From: Aliiroseovarius sp. F47248L
GTDB lineage: Bacteria > Pseudomonadota > Alphaproteobacteria > Rhodobacterales > Rhodobacteraceae
Direction: 5' to 3'
DNA length: 64,000 nucleotides
Assembly: GCF_023016085.1 (NCBI RefSeq)
Contig: NZ_JALKBF010000001.1
Span: forward strand, 806,001 to 870,000
Shown: positions 47,861 to 57,037 of the stretch, in pieces
How positions within the stretch are numbered: position 1 is the stretch's first letter
Layout of the letters: every line of letters starts with the position of its first letter
Notes under the pieces: model-generated
What the model was told of the DNA's origin: nothing
The model's database searches: none
What the model saw: only the letters and a program-made list of their open reading frames with translations
Position numbers and translations under genes: made by a program

Positions 47861-48655
47861 TTAATCGGTGAATTTGGGCGCACGTTTTTGCATCCCGGCC
47901 ACCACGGCTTCCATCTGATTGGGTTTACCCATCAGCGTCTCTTGTACACGACTTTCGGCGATCAACGTGTCTTTCACCCCCATCAGTTCCGTGTCGCGGA
48001 TCAAGGCCTTGGCCGCACGGATGGCGTCGGGGGATTTCTGCGCGATCTCGGTAGCAAGTGCCTGCGCACGATCCAGTGGCGTGTCTGACAGTTCGGTGAC
48101 GAACCCCCAGTCCAGCGCCTGTTGTGCCTCGAATTGCTCGGCGGAGTAAGTCAGTTTGCGGATCACATCCCCCCGCGCCAGCCGCCGCATCAGGACCATA
48201 CCGCCCATGTCGGGGATTATACCCCACCGGCCCTCCATGATCGAAAAGCGGGTGTCTGGCGCGGTGACGCGCATATCCGCTCCCAACATGATCTGGAACG
48301 CGCCACCAAAAGCATAGCCATGCACGGCGGCGATGACCGGCTGTGGCATCTCGGCCCAAACCATCGCGGCGGCCTGAAATAGGTTCGAATTGCCGTGTGT
48401 GCGCTCAAGAAAAACACCGCCTTGCATGGCGAACTGTGCGATCTCGGGCATCGCGGCCAGATCAAGCCCGGCCGAGAAGGCAGGCCCGTCTCCCGCCAAT
48501 ACCACGGCACGGATATCCTTGCGCACGGCCAGTGCTTCGCCTGCGCCCACGATTGCGCGGATCATTTCAAGATCCAGCGCATTGCGCTTGTCCGCGCGGG
48601 TCAACGTGACGGTGGCGACCTGATTGTCTTCGGTGATGCGAACGCGGTCTGACAT
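47861..48655 (-). CDS. Crotonase-superfamily enoyl-CoA hydratase/isomerase
   Basis: The protein has 264 residues from the ATG at 48655 (AAGGAG 7 bases upstream). The oxyanion-hole motifs are present (AGDGPAFSAGLDLAAM and VHGYAFGGAFQIMLGAD). By eye, the first catalytic Glu of true hydratases aligns with MEGRWGIIP, while the second falls on Lys, so simple hydratase activity is doubtful. Isomerase or another acyl-CoA reaction fits as well. It is convergent with the Hint gene and is followed upstream by a thioesterase gene on the same strand. Confidence 0.88.
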   Translation of the reverse strand: MSDRVRITEDNQVATVTLTRADKRNALDLEMIRAIVGAGEALAVRKDIRAVVLAGDGPAFSAGLDLAAMPEIAQFAMQGGVFLERTHGNSNLFQAAAMVWAEMPQPVIAAVHGYAFGGAFQIMLGADMRVTAPDTRFSIMEGRWGIIPDMGGMVLMRRLARGDVIRKLTYSAEQFEAQQALDWGFVTELSDTPLDRAQALATEIAQKSPDAIRAAKALIRDTELMGVKDTLIAESRVQETLMGKPNQMEAVVAGMQKRAPKFTD

Positions 48656-48713
48656 AGGGCTCTCCTTCAATGGGTTGGGCGAGTGTGCGGGGTTGCGTCG
48701 CGAAGGCCAACCG

Positions 48714-49157
48714 TCACGTTGCGGCAGGTCGGATCGGAACCGGGACCATGGTGCCCAACAGCTTGGCGATCAGGGTCCGTTCGCCGTCTTGTTCGGCCCA
48801 GACATCTGCTTCAACCGGGATCAGACGGCGGCCAATGCGCAACACGCGCCCTTCGGCCACCAACCGGTCGCCCGAGGCGGGGGCCAGCAGGTTGATCTTG
48901 ATCTCGGAGGTCAGGACTTCGTGACCCACTGGCATGACCGAAAGCGCGGCATAACCCGCAGCGGTATCACCCAACCCGAAGGTCAGCGCGGCGTGGCCGA
49001 ACCCGTGTTGCTGACGCATATTGTCCGGGATCGGCGCGGTGATCTGGCAAGTCCCATGCGCCAGATCTGTCATCTCGGCCCCGATCATTGTCATCAGGTT
49101 CTGAGCGGCAAAGCTTTGCCGGACTTTGGCGATGGTGGTGGGGGAGAGTTCGGTCAT
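48714..49157 (-). CDS. PaaI-family acyl-CoA thioesterase
   Basis: The protein has 147 residues from the ATG at 49157. The hot-dog fold helix carries the PaaI pattern HGFGHAALTFGLGDTAAGYAAL with catalytic Asp, followed by EIKINLLAPASGDRL. The substrate is likely an aromatic or medium acyl-CoA. It lies upstream of the crotonase gene on the same strand with 58 bases between, so the two may be co-transcribed in acyl-CoA metabolism. Confidence 0.88.
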   Translation of the reverse strand: MTELSPTTIAKVRQSFAAQNLMTMIGAEMTDLAHGTCQITAPIPDNMRQQHGFGHAALTFGLGDTAAGYAALSVMPVGHEVLTSEIKINLLAPASGDRLVAEGRVLRIGRRLIPVEADVWAEQDGERTLIAKLLGTMVPVPIRPAAT

Positions 49158-49229
49158 GTGGCGCCCTTTCGTTGTGAAAGGGTAGCATACTGGCTGGACA
49201 CGCAACGAAAACGCCACGTCACAATGGGG

Positions 49230-49892
49230 TCAGCGCGGCATCGGGATTGGCTGTGGTGGATCGCTTAGCAGAACAGCAATTGCCTCGGGACGCATCAATC
49301 GGGTCAGAACGGAATGATCCGAACGCAGCCCGCCGGTATAGGTGCCATAGGACGGCATGATCACCCGATCCCCATCGAACAACAGGCAGCGCCGACTGAC
49401 CGAGCGGCCTTTGAAATGCAGCTGAGCTTTGGGGTGGAAATGTCCGGTGATCTCGCCCGACGCGCCCACGCGCGCGATGTGGCGGAAGTGGATCGGCGGT
49501 TGCAGAAGCTCGGCCAGATGGGTGCCGGCGAATTCAATTGGGCCGGGATCGTGGTTGCCTTCGATCCAGACCCAACGGCGACCTGCCATTAGACGGGTCA
49601 GCCACAGAGCTTCGTCCTCCGGCAGGTTTCCAGAGGCTTCAAGATCATCGAAACTGTCGCCGAGACAGACAATGGTGCGTGCGCCTGTTGTCTCGATATC
49701 GCGTTCCAGCTTGTGCAGGGTGTCACGCGTTTCATAGGGAGGTAGGATCGCGCCGCCCTCGCGGGCCATGCGTTCAGACTTGCCAAGATGCAAGTCAGAG
49801 ACGCACAATAATTTCTGGTCCGACCACCACAACGCGCCGGACGACAGCAAGGTCAGCTTCACCCCCGTGAAAATAAACTCGTACCCCTTCAT
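49230..49892 (-). CDS. pdeM: Ligase-associated metallophosphoesterase PdeM
   Basis: The protein has 220 residues from the ATG at 49892. Calcineurin-like motifs are in order: DLHLGK (33-38), CLGDSFDD (76-83), EGNHDPG and GHFHPKAQL. The family acts with an ATP-dependent DNA ligase, an MBL-type exonuclease and a DEXH helicase in a DNA repair cassette. Only the helicase neighbour is present here, immediately upstream on the same strand. Confidence 0.88.
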   Translation of the reverse strand: MKGYEFIFTGVKLTLLSSGALWWSDQKLLCVSDLHLGKSERMAREGGAILPPYETRDTLHKLERDIETTGARTIVCLGDSFDDLEASGNLPEDEALWLTRLMAGRRWVWIEGNHDPGPIEFAGTHLAELLQPPIHFRHIARVGASGEITGHFHPKAQLHFKGRSVSRRCLLFDGDRVIMPSYGTYTGGLRSDHSVLTRLMRPEAIAVLLSDPPQPIPMPR

Positions 49893-49948
49893 ACATTCTT
49901 CCAAGTCGATTTTCGGCGCTATTGCAAGGTTTTACTGCGATTTCATGG

Positions 49949-52363
49949 CTAGACAAGCCCGGCCTCTATCATAAGGCGATCTGCCTCGGCGCGCATCAAC
50001 GCCTCTTGTCCCGCGCCCTCGACCGGCACCTTGCCGACCTCAAGGAACAGGGGGGCGGCGAAGGGCGTCACACGGCCCGGATGGACGTGGTCGATCAGCC
50101 CGCCGGTGCGCGCCAACATCTCGTCAATCCGACCAAAGCCGATCAGCCCGCGCATCGCCTCAATGCGGGTGATCGACAGAAGCAGGTGGTCAGGGTCGTA
50201 TTTGCGCAGCGTGTCATAGAGGATGTCCGCCGAAAACGTTGCCTGCCGCCCCGAAGATCGCTTGCCCGGCAAGTTTCGGGTGATCAGCCCAGCGATGGTG
50301 GCCGCCCCCTTGAAACTGCGTTTCATCAGGGCGTTTTCCGCCAGCCATCCGTCCAGCCCATCGCGCAGCCCATGGGCATCCAGAGCCTGAGCCGGATTGT
50401 CCAGATGAGCAACCGACCAGATCAGCGTGGCGTAATCTGTGGCGACGAAGCCTAGCGGGCCAAGCCCCATATCCTCCATCCGGCGAGTGACCATCAGGCC
50501 CAGCGTTTGCTGTGCGTTCTTGCCGGCAAAGCCATAGATGCAGGTGTGCGGCCGATCCTCGTGATCGAAGCTTTCGACAAGGATGCGACCGACGCGGGGC
50601 AGTTGGCTGACCTCGCGCTGCAGCTCGATCCAGTCGAGCGTGTGGCGTGGCAAGTCGGGCAGGGGCGTGCGGTGAAGCAGATCAAGGATGCGGGTGGACA
50701 GTTGCGTCGAGGTGGAGAACTTGGTGCCGGAAAAGACCGCGAGCTTCGGCTTACGGCCCCGGTCGTGGCTGACCTGCACCTCCATCTCGCGCAGGGTTTC
50801 AAACCGCACGATCTTGCCCCCCATCAGGAACGTGTCGCCGGGCACAAGCGAGGCGGCGAAACTTTCTTCGACTTCGCCTAGGGGCTTGCCGACCGACACA
50901 CGCGACCGCCCCTTCATCCGCACTTTCAGCGTGTCGGTGTCGATGATCGTGCCAACATTCATCCGCACTTGTTGGGCCAGACGCGGATCGCGCAATTGCC
51001 ACAACCCGTCGGGGCGCTGCATCAACCGCTGCCAGCGGTCATAGGCGCGCAGGGCATAGCCTCCGGTCGCCACGAAATCGAGGCAGGCGTCGAAATCGGC
51101 GCGGGTCAGGACAGCATAGGGGCCTGCGGTTGTCACTTCGGCAAACAGGGCCGCTGCATCAAAAGGGGCCGAACATGCGGTGATCAGGATGTGCTGGCAC
51201 AACACGTCACGCGGACCGGGGCCACGCGGGTCGCCGTCAAGGTCATGTGCCAAAACGGCCTCGATCGCGGCGTGACATTCGATGACCTCCCATCGGTTTG
51301 CGGGCAGGATCAGCGCTTTTGACGGCGCATTATAGCGGTGATTGGCCCGCCCGATCCGCTGGACCAGCCGTTTGACGTTCTTTGGCGCGCCGACCTGAAT
51401 GACCAGATCGACATCGCCCCAGTCAAGCCCAAGGTCCAGCGACCCGGTGCAGACCACGGCGCGCAATTGGCCCGCAACCATCGCCGCCTCGACCTTCTTG
51501 CGTTGCTCCAGTGCTAGCGAGCCGTGATGGATGCCGATGGGCAAGGCGGCGTCATTGGCCATCCATAACTCGTGAAAGAAGATTTCTGCCTGCGCGCGCG
51601 TGTTGTGGAAGATCAGCGTGGTCTTGTGTTTTGCCACTTCGTCCAGCACCGCGCGAATGGCATAGCGCCCTCCGCCACCTGACCATGGCGGTGGGGTGTC
51701 GGTTGTCAGCATGGCGATGTCGGGATCGGGACCGGGGTCGGCTTCGATGATGTCGCAGGGGGTCGGGTGCGGGGCCAGGAACCGGGCCAGCACGGGCGGG
51801 TCTTCGACCGTGGCCGACAGCCCGACGCGCTTGAGGGCAGGGCAGAGCGCTTGCAACCGCGACAGGCACAGCATCAATTGATCGCCGCGCTTGCTTTCGG
51901 CCAGCGCATGTAATTCATCCACGACGACGCGCTGCAGGCCCGCAAACATCCGCGCCGCATCCGGATAGCTGAGCAACAGCGCAAGGCTTTCCGGCGTGGT
52001 CAAGAGGATATGCGGCGGGTCGGCGCGTTGGGCCTTCTTGCGGGTCTGGGTGGTGTCGCCGGACCGGTCTTCGACCCGGATTGCCAGCCCCATCTCGTCA
52101 ATAGGCGCAGTCAGGTTGCGCCGCATGTCGGCGGCTAGTGCCTTCAGGGGCGAGATATAGAGCGTGTGCAGACCCGGCGGCGGCATGGCCCCCAGATCGA
52201 CCAGCGTCGGCAGAAACCCAGCGAGTGTTTTGCCGCCTCCGGTAGGCGCGATCAGCATCAAGGCCGGGTCGTCGGCATGTTCCAGCATCCCGAGCTGATG
52301 CGGATGCGGCGACCAGCCACGTTTGTGAAACCAGTCTTCGAAATGTGGGGGCAGGGTGATCAT
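49949..52363 (-). CDS. Ligase-associated DEXH-box DNA helicase (Lhr-like)
   Basis: The protein has 804 residues from the ATG at 52363; an ATG 12 codons upstream is also possible, and neither has a good ribosome-binding site. Superfamily 2 motifs are visible: Walker A PTGGGKT (40-46), TTPESLALLL, VVVDELHAL (motif II, DELH), LSATVEDP, then CTGSLDLGLDWGDVDLVIQ and QRIGRANHRY (motifs V and VI). A long C-terminal Lhr-type region follows. It is inferred to work with PdeM in DNA repair. The usual ligase and exonuclease genes are not in the window. Confidence 0.9.
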   Translation of the reverse strand: MITLPPHFEDWFHKRGWSPHPHQLGMLEHADDPALMLIAPTGGGKTLAGFLPTLVDLGAMPPPGLHTLYISPLKALAADMRRNLTAPIDEMGLAIRVEDRSGDTTQTRKKAQRADPPHILLTTPESLALLLSYPDAARMFAGLQRVVVDELHALAESKRGDQLMLCLSRLQALCPALKRVGLSATVEDPPVLARFLAPHPTPCDIIEADPGPDPDIAMLTTDTPPPWSGGGGRYAIRAVLDEVAKHKTTLIFHNTRAQAEIFFHELWMANDAALPIGIHHGSLALEQRKKVEAAMVAGQLRAVVCTGSLDLGLDWGDVDLVIQVGAPKNVKRLVQRIGRANHRYNAPSKALILPANRWEVIECHAAIEAVLAHDLDGDPRGPGPRDVLCQHILITACSAPFDAAALFAEVTTAGPYAVLTRADFDACLDFVATGGYALRAYDRWQRLMQRPDGLWQLRDPRLAQQVRMNVGTIIDTDTLKVRMKGRSRVSVGKPLGEVEESFAASLVPGDTFLMGGKIVRFETLREMEVQVSHDRGRKPKLAVFSGTKFSTSTQLSTRILDLLHRTPLPDLPRHTLDWIELQREVSQLPRVGRILVESFDHEDRPHTCIYGFAGKNAQQTLGLMVTRRMEDMGLGPLGFVATDYATLIWSVAHLDNPAQALDAHGLRDGLDGWLAENALMKRSFKGAATIAGLITRNLPGKRSSGRQATFSADILYDTLRKYDPDHLLLSITRIEAMRGLIGFGRIDEMLARTGGLIDHVHPGRVTPFAAPLFLEVGKVPVEGAGQEALMRAEADRLMIEAGLV

Positions 52364-52477
52364 ACGGGCAAGATAGGCAAACCGTCGCGCCGTGAACATG
52401 CCGCAAATGCGTTGAGCATAAAAAAGGGCGGCCCGAGGTGCACGTCGGATCGCCCTTTGCTGCTCTTCTTGATCGCG

Positions 52478-53797
52478 TTAGTGCACGATCTCCTCTTCTT
52501 TCACGAACATGTTTTCCCATGCCCGGTCGATCAGTTCCGGTGTCATTTGAGGGGGGATCCCCTCGAAATCACAGATCGACAGCATTTGGTCGATCAGGAA
52601 CACCGGTTGATAGTTCGCATAGATATTGTCGATGGTCGGGTATTTGGTTTTCAGCAAATGCACCAACGCGTCCTGCGACAGCGGCATGCCCTTTTTCTTC
52701 GCGACCATGGCAAAGATTTTCAGGAACCCTTCCTGATCCGGCCCGTCAATCTTGATCTTATAGAAAATCCGGCGCAGGGCTGCCTTATCGAAGATCTTGT
52801 TCGGGTGGAAGTTGGTCGAGAAGATGACCAACGTGTCAAACGGCACTTCGAACTTTTCGCCCGATTGCAGTGCCAAAATATCCTTGCTTTCTTCCAGTGG
52901 CACGATCCAACGGTTGATCAGCGCCTGGGGCGGATCGGCCTGACGGCCAAGGTCGTCGACGATGAACACGCCGCCGGTGGATTTCAACTGCAGCGACGCG
53001 GTATAGGTCCGCGCGGTAGGGTTATAGACCAGATCCAGCATGTCGAGCGTCAGTTCACCACCCGTAATCACTGTGGGCCGTTCGCACAGCACATAGCGGC
53101 GGTCGTATTTCTTGGACACCCGGCGCAGCGCGTTGGGGTCACCTTCCTCATCCTCGGCCAGCGTGTGGACGATCGGGTCATAGACAGTGATCACCTGCCC
53201 CGAGTATTCGATTGCGCGCGGGACGAAAATCTTGTCACCCAATGCATCGCGAATCCCGTTTGAGATCGAGGATTTCCCGTTGCCCGGAGGGCCATACATC
53301 AGGATCGACCGGCCCGAGCCGACCGCTGGCCCCAATTGGTCCAGCAGGTCAGGCGGCAGGATCAGATGCCCCATCGCGCCGGTTAACTGCTCGCGCGACA
53401 TGTGGATGTTGCGGATCGACTGGCGTTTTACCTGCTTGGCATAGACCGACATCGGCACTGGCATGGCGCCGAAATACTCCGACTGCGACAGCGCATCCAG
53501 CGCGCGCGCCTTGCCGGTATCGGACAGACGAAATCCCATCTCGGAAGACTTGGAGCCGGCGTGAAGTGTGCCCATCGCCTCGACCAATCCGCCGTCACGG
53601 CACATGTCCACCAGTTCCTGAACCACGCGGGCTGGCAGGCACAATGCCCGCTCAAGATCCGAGATCAGTTCCAGATTGGTGCGAAACATGGTTTTCAGCA
53701 GGATATCCCGCATCATCACCAAGGACAGCCCTGTTTCGGACAGGGTCATCGCCACCGGTGGCGCCATCATGTCCGTGCTATGTACATTCATCGTCAT
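52478..53797 (-). CDS. AAA ATPase with N-terminal winged-helix-like region
   Basis: The protein has 439 residues. The AAA core has Walker A YGPPGNGKSS (168-177), Walker B GVFIVDDLGRQ and sensor 1 LVIFSTNF. The first ~110 residues resemble a winged helix (LERALCLPARVVQELVDMC, then GFRLSDTGKARALD). Homologues occur widely in Alphaproteobacteria, but I know of no assigned function; MoxR-like and IstB-like ATPases are the nearest general types. It is divergent from the GT-C-like membrane protein, with 115 AT-rich bases between, and lies beside the tad locus. Confidence 0.8.
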   Translation of the reverse strand: MTMNVHSTDMMAPPVAMTLSETGLSLVMMRDILLKTMFRTNLELISDLERALCLPARVVQELVDMCRDGGLVEAMGTLHAGSKSSEMGFRLSDTGKARALDALSQSEYFGAMPVPMSVYAKQVKRQSIRNIHMSREQLTGAMGHLILPPDLLDQLGPAVGSGRSILMYGPPGNGKSSISNGIRDALGDKIFVPRAIEYSGQVITVYDPIVHTLAEDEEGDPNALRRVSKKYDRRYVLCERPTVITGGELTLDMLDLVYNPTARTYTASLQLKSTGGVFIVDDLGRQADPPQALINRWIVPLEESKDILALQSGEKFEVPFDTLVIFSTNFHPNKIFDKAALRRIFYKIKIDGPDQEGFLKIFAMVAKKKGMPLSQDALVHLLKTKYPTIDNIYANYQPVFLIDQMLSICDFEGIPPQMTPELIDRAWENMFVKEEEIVH

Positions 53798-53912
53798 GCC
53801 CGATCTTATGTTGCGGTTTCATCTTACAAGTCAATAAATTGGCCAAACAATTACAAAGCTTTGCGATACGCACTATTGACGCTATTTTAGCTACAAAAGA
53901 ATGAGGGCAGGT

Positions 53913-55595
53913 ATGAGCACAAATAAAGGCAAGTTTTTGGCAGCCTTCATGGCGGGCCTTATGGGGCTGTATGCCTTTGTTTTGCTGTCCAAGGGCGGTT
54001 TGTTCATTTCGAAGCACGAAGGCGACACGCTGCATCTTCTGCAAATGCTTCTGCGCATGGGGCAGGGGGACTGGCCACATTTGGATTTCGTCACCCCAAT
54101 CGGTGTGCTGGCCTTCGCACCCATCGCGGCGTTTCTTGAGGCCGGGATGGGCGTAGGGCAGGCGATACACGCTGGGCAACTGCTTGTGGCTGCAGTGCTT
54201 TTTCTGCCTACATGGTGGGTGGCACGGTCGCGGTTTGACGGCGGCTGGGCGTATCTTTTCGCCGCGACCATCCTGATTTTCGCCACCGCTCTGGTGTACG
54301 GAGAGGCGAATGACAGCGTCTCGATTTCGATGCACTACAATCGCTGGGCTTGGGCATTGGCGTTTTTGGCGATCACCACGGCGATCCTGCCGGGGCACGA
54401 GCCCCCTTCGCAACGCATGGACGGGGCTGTGATTGGGCTGGCGGTTGCGGCCATGGCGATGATCAAGATCACCTACTTCGTTGCCTTTTTCATCCCGGTT
54501 CTTGTGGGTCTGTTTGCACGCGGGGCAGGGCGCACAGTGGTCTGGGCATTACTGACGGGCCTTTTGACAGCGGCTCTTGTCACTCTCTGGGTCGGCACGC
54601 CTGTCATTTGGCTGGCTTATTTGCGCGATCTTCTGAATGTTGCGGCGTCGGACGTGCGACCGCAGCCGGGGCAATCCTTCAGCTATGTGGTCAGCGCGCC
54701 TGCGTATCTCGGAGGATCGCTGATCGCGCTTATGGCGGTGATTTTTCTACGCCAAGCCGGAAGGATGACCGAAGGGCTGGTGCTCCTATTACTGTTGCCC
54801 GGCTTTTTCTATGTGACGTTCCAGAATTTTGGGAATGACCCGCAATGGCTGTGGCTTCTGGGGCTACTTTTGATTGCCCTTCGCCCTGCCGGGCCAGTGT
54901 TCAACGGTTTCGGCTGGGACTTGCAAAAGGCGATCACCTATACCGCTGTGGCAGCATTCGCGTTCGCCACACCCAGTTTCATGAACCTTACGGCCAGCCC
55001 GTTTCGCCACTTTGCAACTGATGTTGAAAAATACGCCCCCCTGATGCCTGGCAGTGGCGTGAACGAGGATCTGCAGACCTATGCACCCCGCGCGTCTCGC
55101 GTGGATGTGCGTCGTGCCTTGGACGGGCCAGAGACATTGTTTGCCGGGATGTATGATGACGAGGCACGTGAAGACACCAAAGTCACCTTCAAGGGGCATG
55201 ACCTGGACTATTGTTCGCTTGAACTGGGCATGGTCGTTTGGTTTCGGGCAGTGTCGCAGGATATTGCAGACTGGTCCGGGGGCGATGTCTCGCTGTTTTC
55301 CGCAGACCTTCTGTCCAGCTATTGGTTGTATGCCGAACTTGCGCCGCTGAAAGGCGGTGCACCCTGGTATTATGGTGACCTTAGTGGGATTGAGAATGCC
55401 GATTACCTACTGGTGCCGATCTGCCCGCTTTCTGCCGATACGCGCAAGAAGATCCTTGATGAAGTGTCGGGGCAAAGCTGGATTGACGAGGTTGAAGAGG
55501 TGCGGCGAACGCCCTACTACACGCTCTACAGTTTGCCGGGAAAGAAACCTCAACATGTCAAGCCTCGCGACCAAACAGACGCGGGCGCAGAATAA
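53913..55595 (+). CDS. Polytopic membrane protein, possible GT-C glycosyltransferase
   Basis: The protein has 560 residues from the ATG at 53913 (GAGGG upstream). About ten membrane helices occupy residues 10-370, and a soluble C-terminal domain of ~190 residues follows. Just after helix 1 lies SKHEGDTLHLLQM, an acidic motif in the first exoplasmic loop at the place where GT-C enzymes keep their catalytic Asp/Glu. The C-terminal part holds two Cys and looks periplasmic. Function is not established: transfer of lipid-linked sugars to a polymer or protein is an inference from topology only. The convergent neighbour is cpaA of the tad locus. Confidence 0.65.
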   Translation: MSTNKGKFLAAFMAGLMGLYAFVLLSKGGLFISKHEGDTLHLLQMLLRMGQGDWPHLDFVTPIGVLAFAPIAAFLEAGMGVGQAIHAGQLLVAAVLFLPTWWVARSRFDGGWAYLFAATILIFATALVYGEANDSVSISMHYNRWAWALAFLAITTAILPGHEPPSQRMDGAVIGLAVAAMAMIKITYFVAFFIPVLVGLFARGAGRTVVWALLTGLLTAALVTLWVGTPVIWLAYLRDLLNVAASDVRPQPGQSFSYVVSAPAYLGGSLIALMAVIFLRQAGRMTEGLVLLLLLPGFFYVTFQNFGNDPQWLWLLGLLLIALRPAGPVFNGFGWDLQKAITYTAVAAFAFATPSFMNLTASPFRHFATDVEKYAPLMPGSGVNEDLQTYAPRASRVDVRRALDGPETLFAGMYDDEAREDTKVTFKGHDLDYCSLELGMVVWFRAVSQDIADWSGGDVSLFSADLLSSYWLYAELAPLKGGAPWYYGDLSGIENADYLLVPICPLSADTRKKILDEVSGQSWIDEVEEVRRTPYYTLYSLPGKKPQHVKPRDQTDAGAE

Positions 55596-55631
55596 CTTGT
55601 CACGGTTCTATTTTGGAACAGGGTGGATGCC

Positions 55632-56132
55632 TCAGCCGCCAGATAGCGCGGCCAGCACGATATAAGTGATCAGCGTGGTCCCAAGACTTAGGCCCATGGG
55701 GTAATCGCGCCGCTGCCAGCTTTCCCAATTGGGCGTGGCCGCGCGAACAGAATCAATGCTGCGCGCCACCCGGTGCAGGATGAACCCGGCCACAGTCATC
55801 ACCGCAAGCAGTGTCAGAAACAAAAACGCATCCGGCAACGCGACCAGAGGCGCCATGGCGGCGGCGAACTTGGCGTCGCCCGCACCTAACATCCGACCAA
55901 GGTTCATTATGAAACCAATCACCAACACGACGGCCAGATGAACCCAGCGCCACAAGTATTCGTCCAGTTCAAAGGCAAAGAGGCCGACCACTGCAAACAC
56001 GATGGTCAGCGCCATAACGGCCTTGTTGGGGATTTTCATCCGGGACAAGTCTGACCAGATTGCCCACAAGGCAATCGGCACCACGAAGGGCAGAAACAGC
56101 ATCGCTGCCCAGCTTGTCATGGCCGTGCTCAT
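55632..56132 (-). CDS. cpaA: Type IV prepilin peptidase CpaA/TadV
   Basis: This 166-residue membrane aspartyl protease cleaves the Flp prepilin leader. The two catalytic aspartates are in WSDLSRMKIPN and in GAGDAKFAAA (the GxGD motif). It has about five hydrophobic helices and lacks the methylase domain of classical PilD, as is normal for tad systems. It is the last gene of the tad operon here, 7 bases after the TPR lipoprotein gene. Confidence 0.93.
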   Translation of the reverse strand: MSTAMTSWAAMLFLPFVVPIALWAIWSDLSRMKIPNKAVMALTIVFAVVGLFAFELDEYLWRWVHLAVVLVIGFIMNLGRMLGAGDAKFAAAMAPLVALPDAFLFLTLLAVMTVAGFILHRVARSIDSVRAATPNWESWQRRDYPMGLSLGTTLITYIVLAALSGG

Positions 56133-56139
56133 ACCCCGA

Positions 56140-57006
56140 TCACCCGTTTGAGACGTTGTTTTCCAGCGCTTCCAGCGCGCGGGTCGCGGCCTCGAAATGC
56201 TGCGGGTGGGTGTCGATGGCTTCTTGCAACAGGCCTTTGCCGGTTGTCACATCGCCCTGCTTGATCGCCGACAAGGCCAAAGTATGCAAAAGTTGGGCGC
56301 GTTCAATCTGGGTCATCGGGATCACGGGAAGGTCGTATTTTCGCTGAGCGCCACGGGCGAGCACAAGGTTGTTCTTCGCTGTGAACATCTTGCTGTCATA
56401 GCTCAAGGCTTGCGAGAACAGTTTCTCGGCGCCTTGGAAATCAGCGCGGGTCAATTTGGAGTAACCCCAGTTGTTCAGAACTGAGCCGGGATTGGTTGTC
56501 AGTCCGACCGCTGTTTCATAAAAGCTGTCGGCCTTTTTCCATTCTTTGTTACTGTCCGCAATCATCGCTTCAAGCCGATAGCGACGATAGGTTTCGTGGG
56601 TGGGGGGTACCTTGTCCAGAACGGCTTCGGCCTCTTTCCAGTCCCCGGCACGGATCAATGCGTCGGCAAGGCTGACGCGATCGACCGAGGTGCCTTCGGA
56701 ACTGGCCACGATGGCTTTCCAGACCGGGACGGCTTCGACGGGACGCTTGGCGCGGATCAGCGATTGCGCCAATCCGCGTTTCAGGTCGATGCGATTGGGC
56801 TGGCTTTCCGCCGTGCGTTTGAAATAGGCGACCGCCTCGTCCGGATCACCCACTGTCAGCATGATGTCGTTAAGATTGCTTTCGTCGATGACGTTCACAT
56901 CTGCGATGGCACGTTCGACCTCTTCACCGCCCGATTTCGGCTTGTTGCAAGCTGACAGGGCGATCGCGCTGCCAAGGCAGAGCGTTAGAAAGATTGAGTG
57001 GCGCAT
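56140..57006 (-). CDS. TPR lipoprotein of the tad locus (TadD-like)
   Basis: The protein has 288 residues, with a lipoprotein signal ending in ALSAC (Cys20). It is built from helical tetratricopeptide repeats (about 55-280, for example LADALIRAGDWKEAEAVLDK and NNWGYSKLTRADFQGAEKLF). TadD lipoproteins act as pilotins or scaffolds for the outer-membrane secretin. It lies between a second TPR lipoprotein gene and cpaA, which marks it as part of the pilus operon. Confidence 0.85.
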   Translation of the reverse strand: MRHSIFLTLCLGSAIALSACNKPKSGGEEVERAIADVNVIDESNLNDIMLTVGDPDEAVAYFKRTAESQPNRIDLKRGLAQSLIRAKRPVEAVPVWKAIVASSEGTSVDRVSLADALIRAGDWKEAEAVLDKVPPTHETYRRYRLEAMIADSNKEWKKADSFYETAVGLTTNPGSVLNNWGYSKLTRADFQGAEKLFSQALSYDSKMFTAKNNLVLARGAQRKYDLPVIPMTQIERAQLLHTLALSAIKQGDVTTGKGLLQEAIDTHPQHFEAATRALEALENNVSNG

Positions 57007-57037
57007 TTTTGCGTCCTTTTACTGCTCGTGTCTTCGC

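Noticed and set aside
52166..53263. 365-codon plus-strand frame opposite the AAA ATPase
   Set aside because: Antisense shadow; the minus-strand frame has Walker motifs and proper gene spacing.
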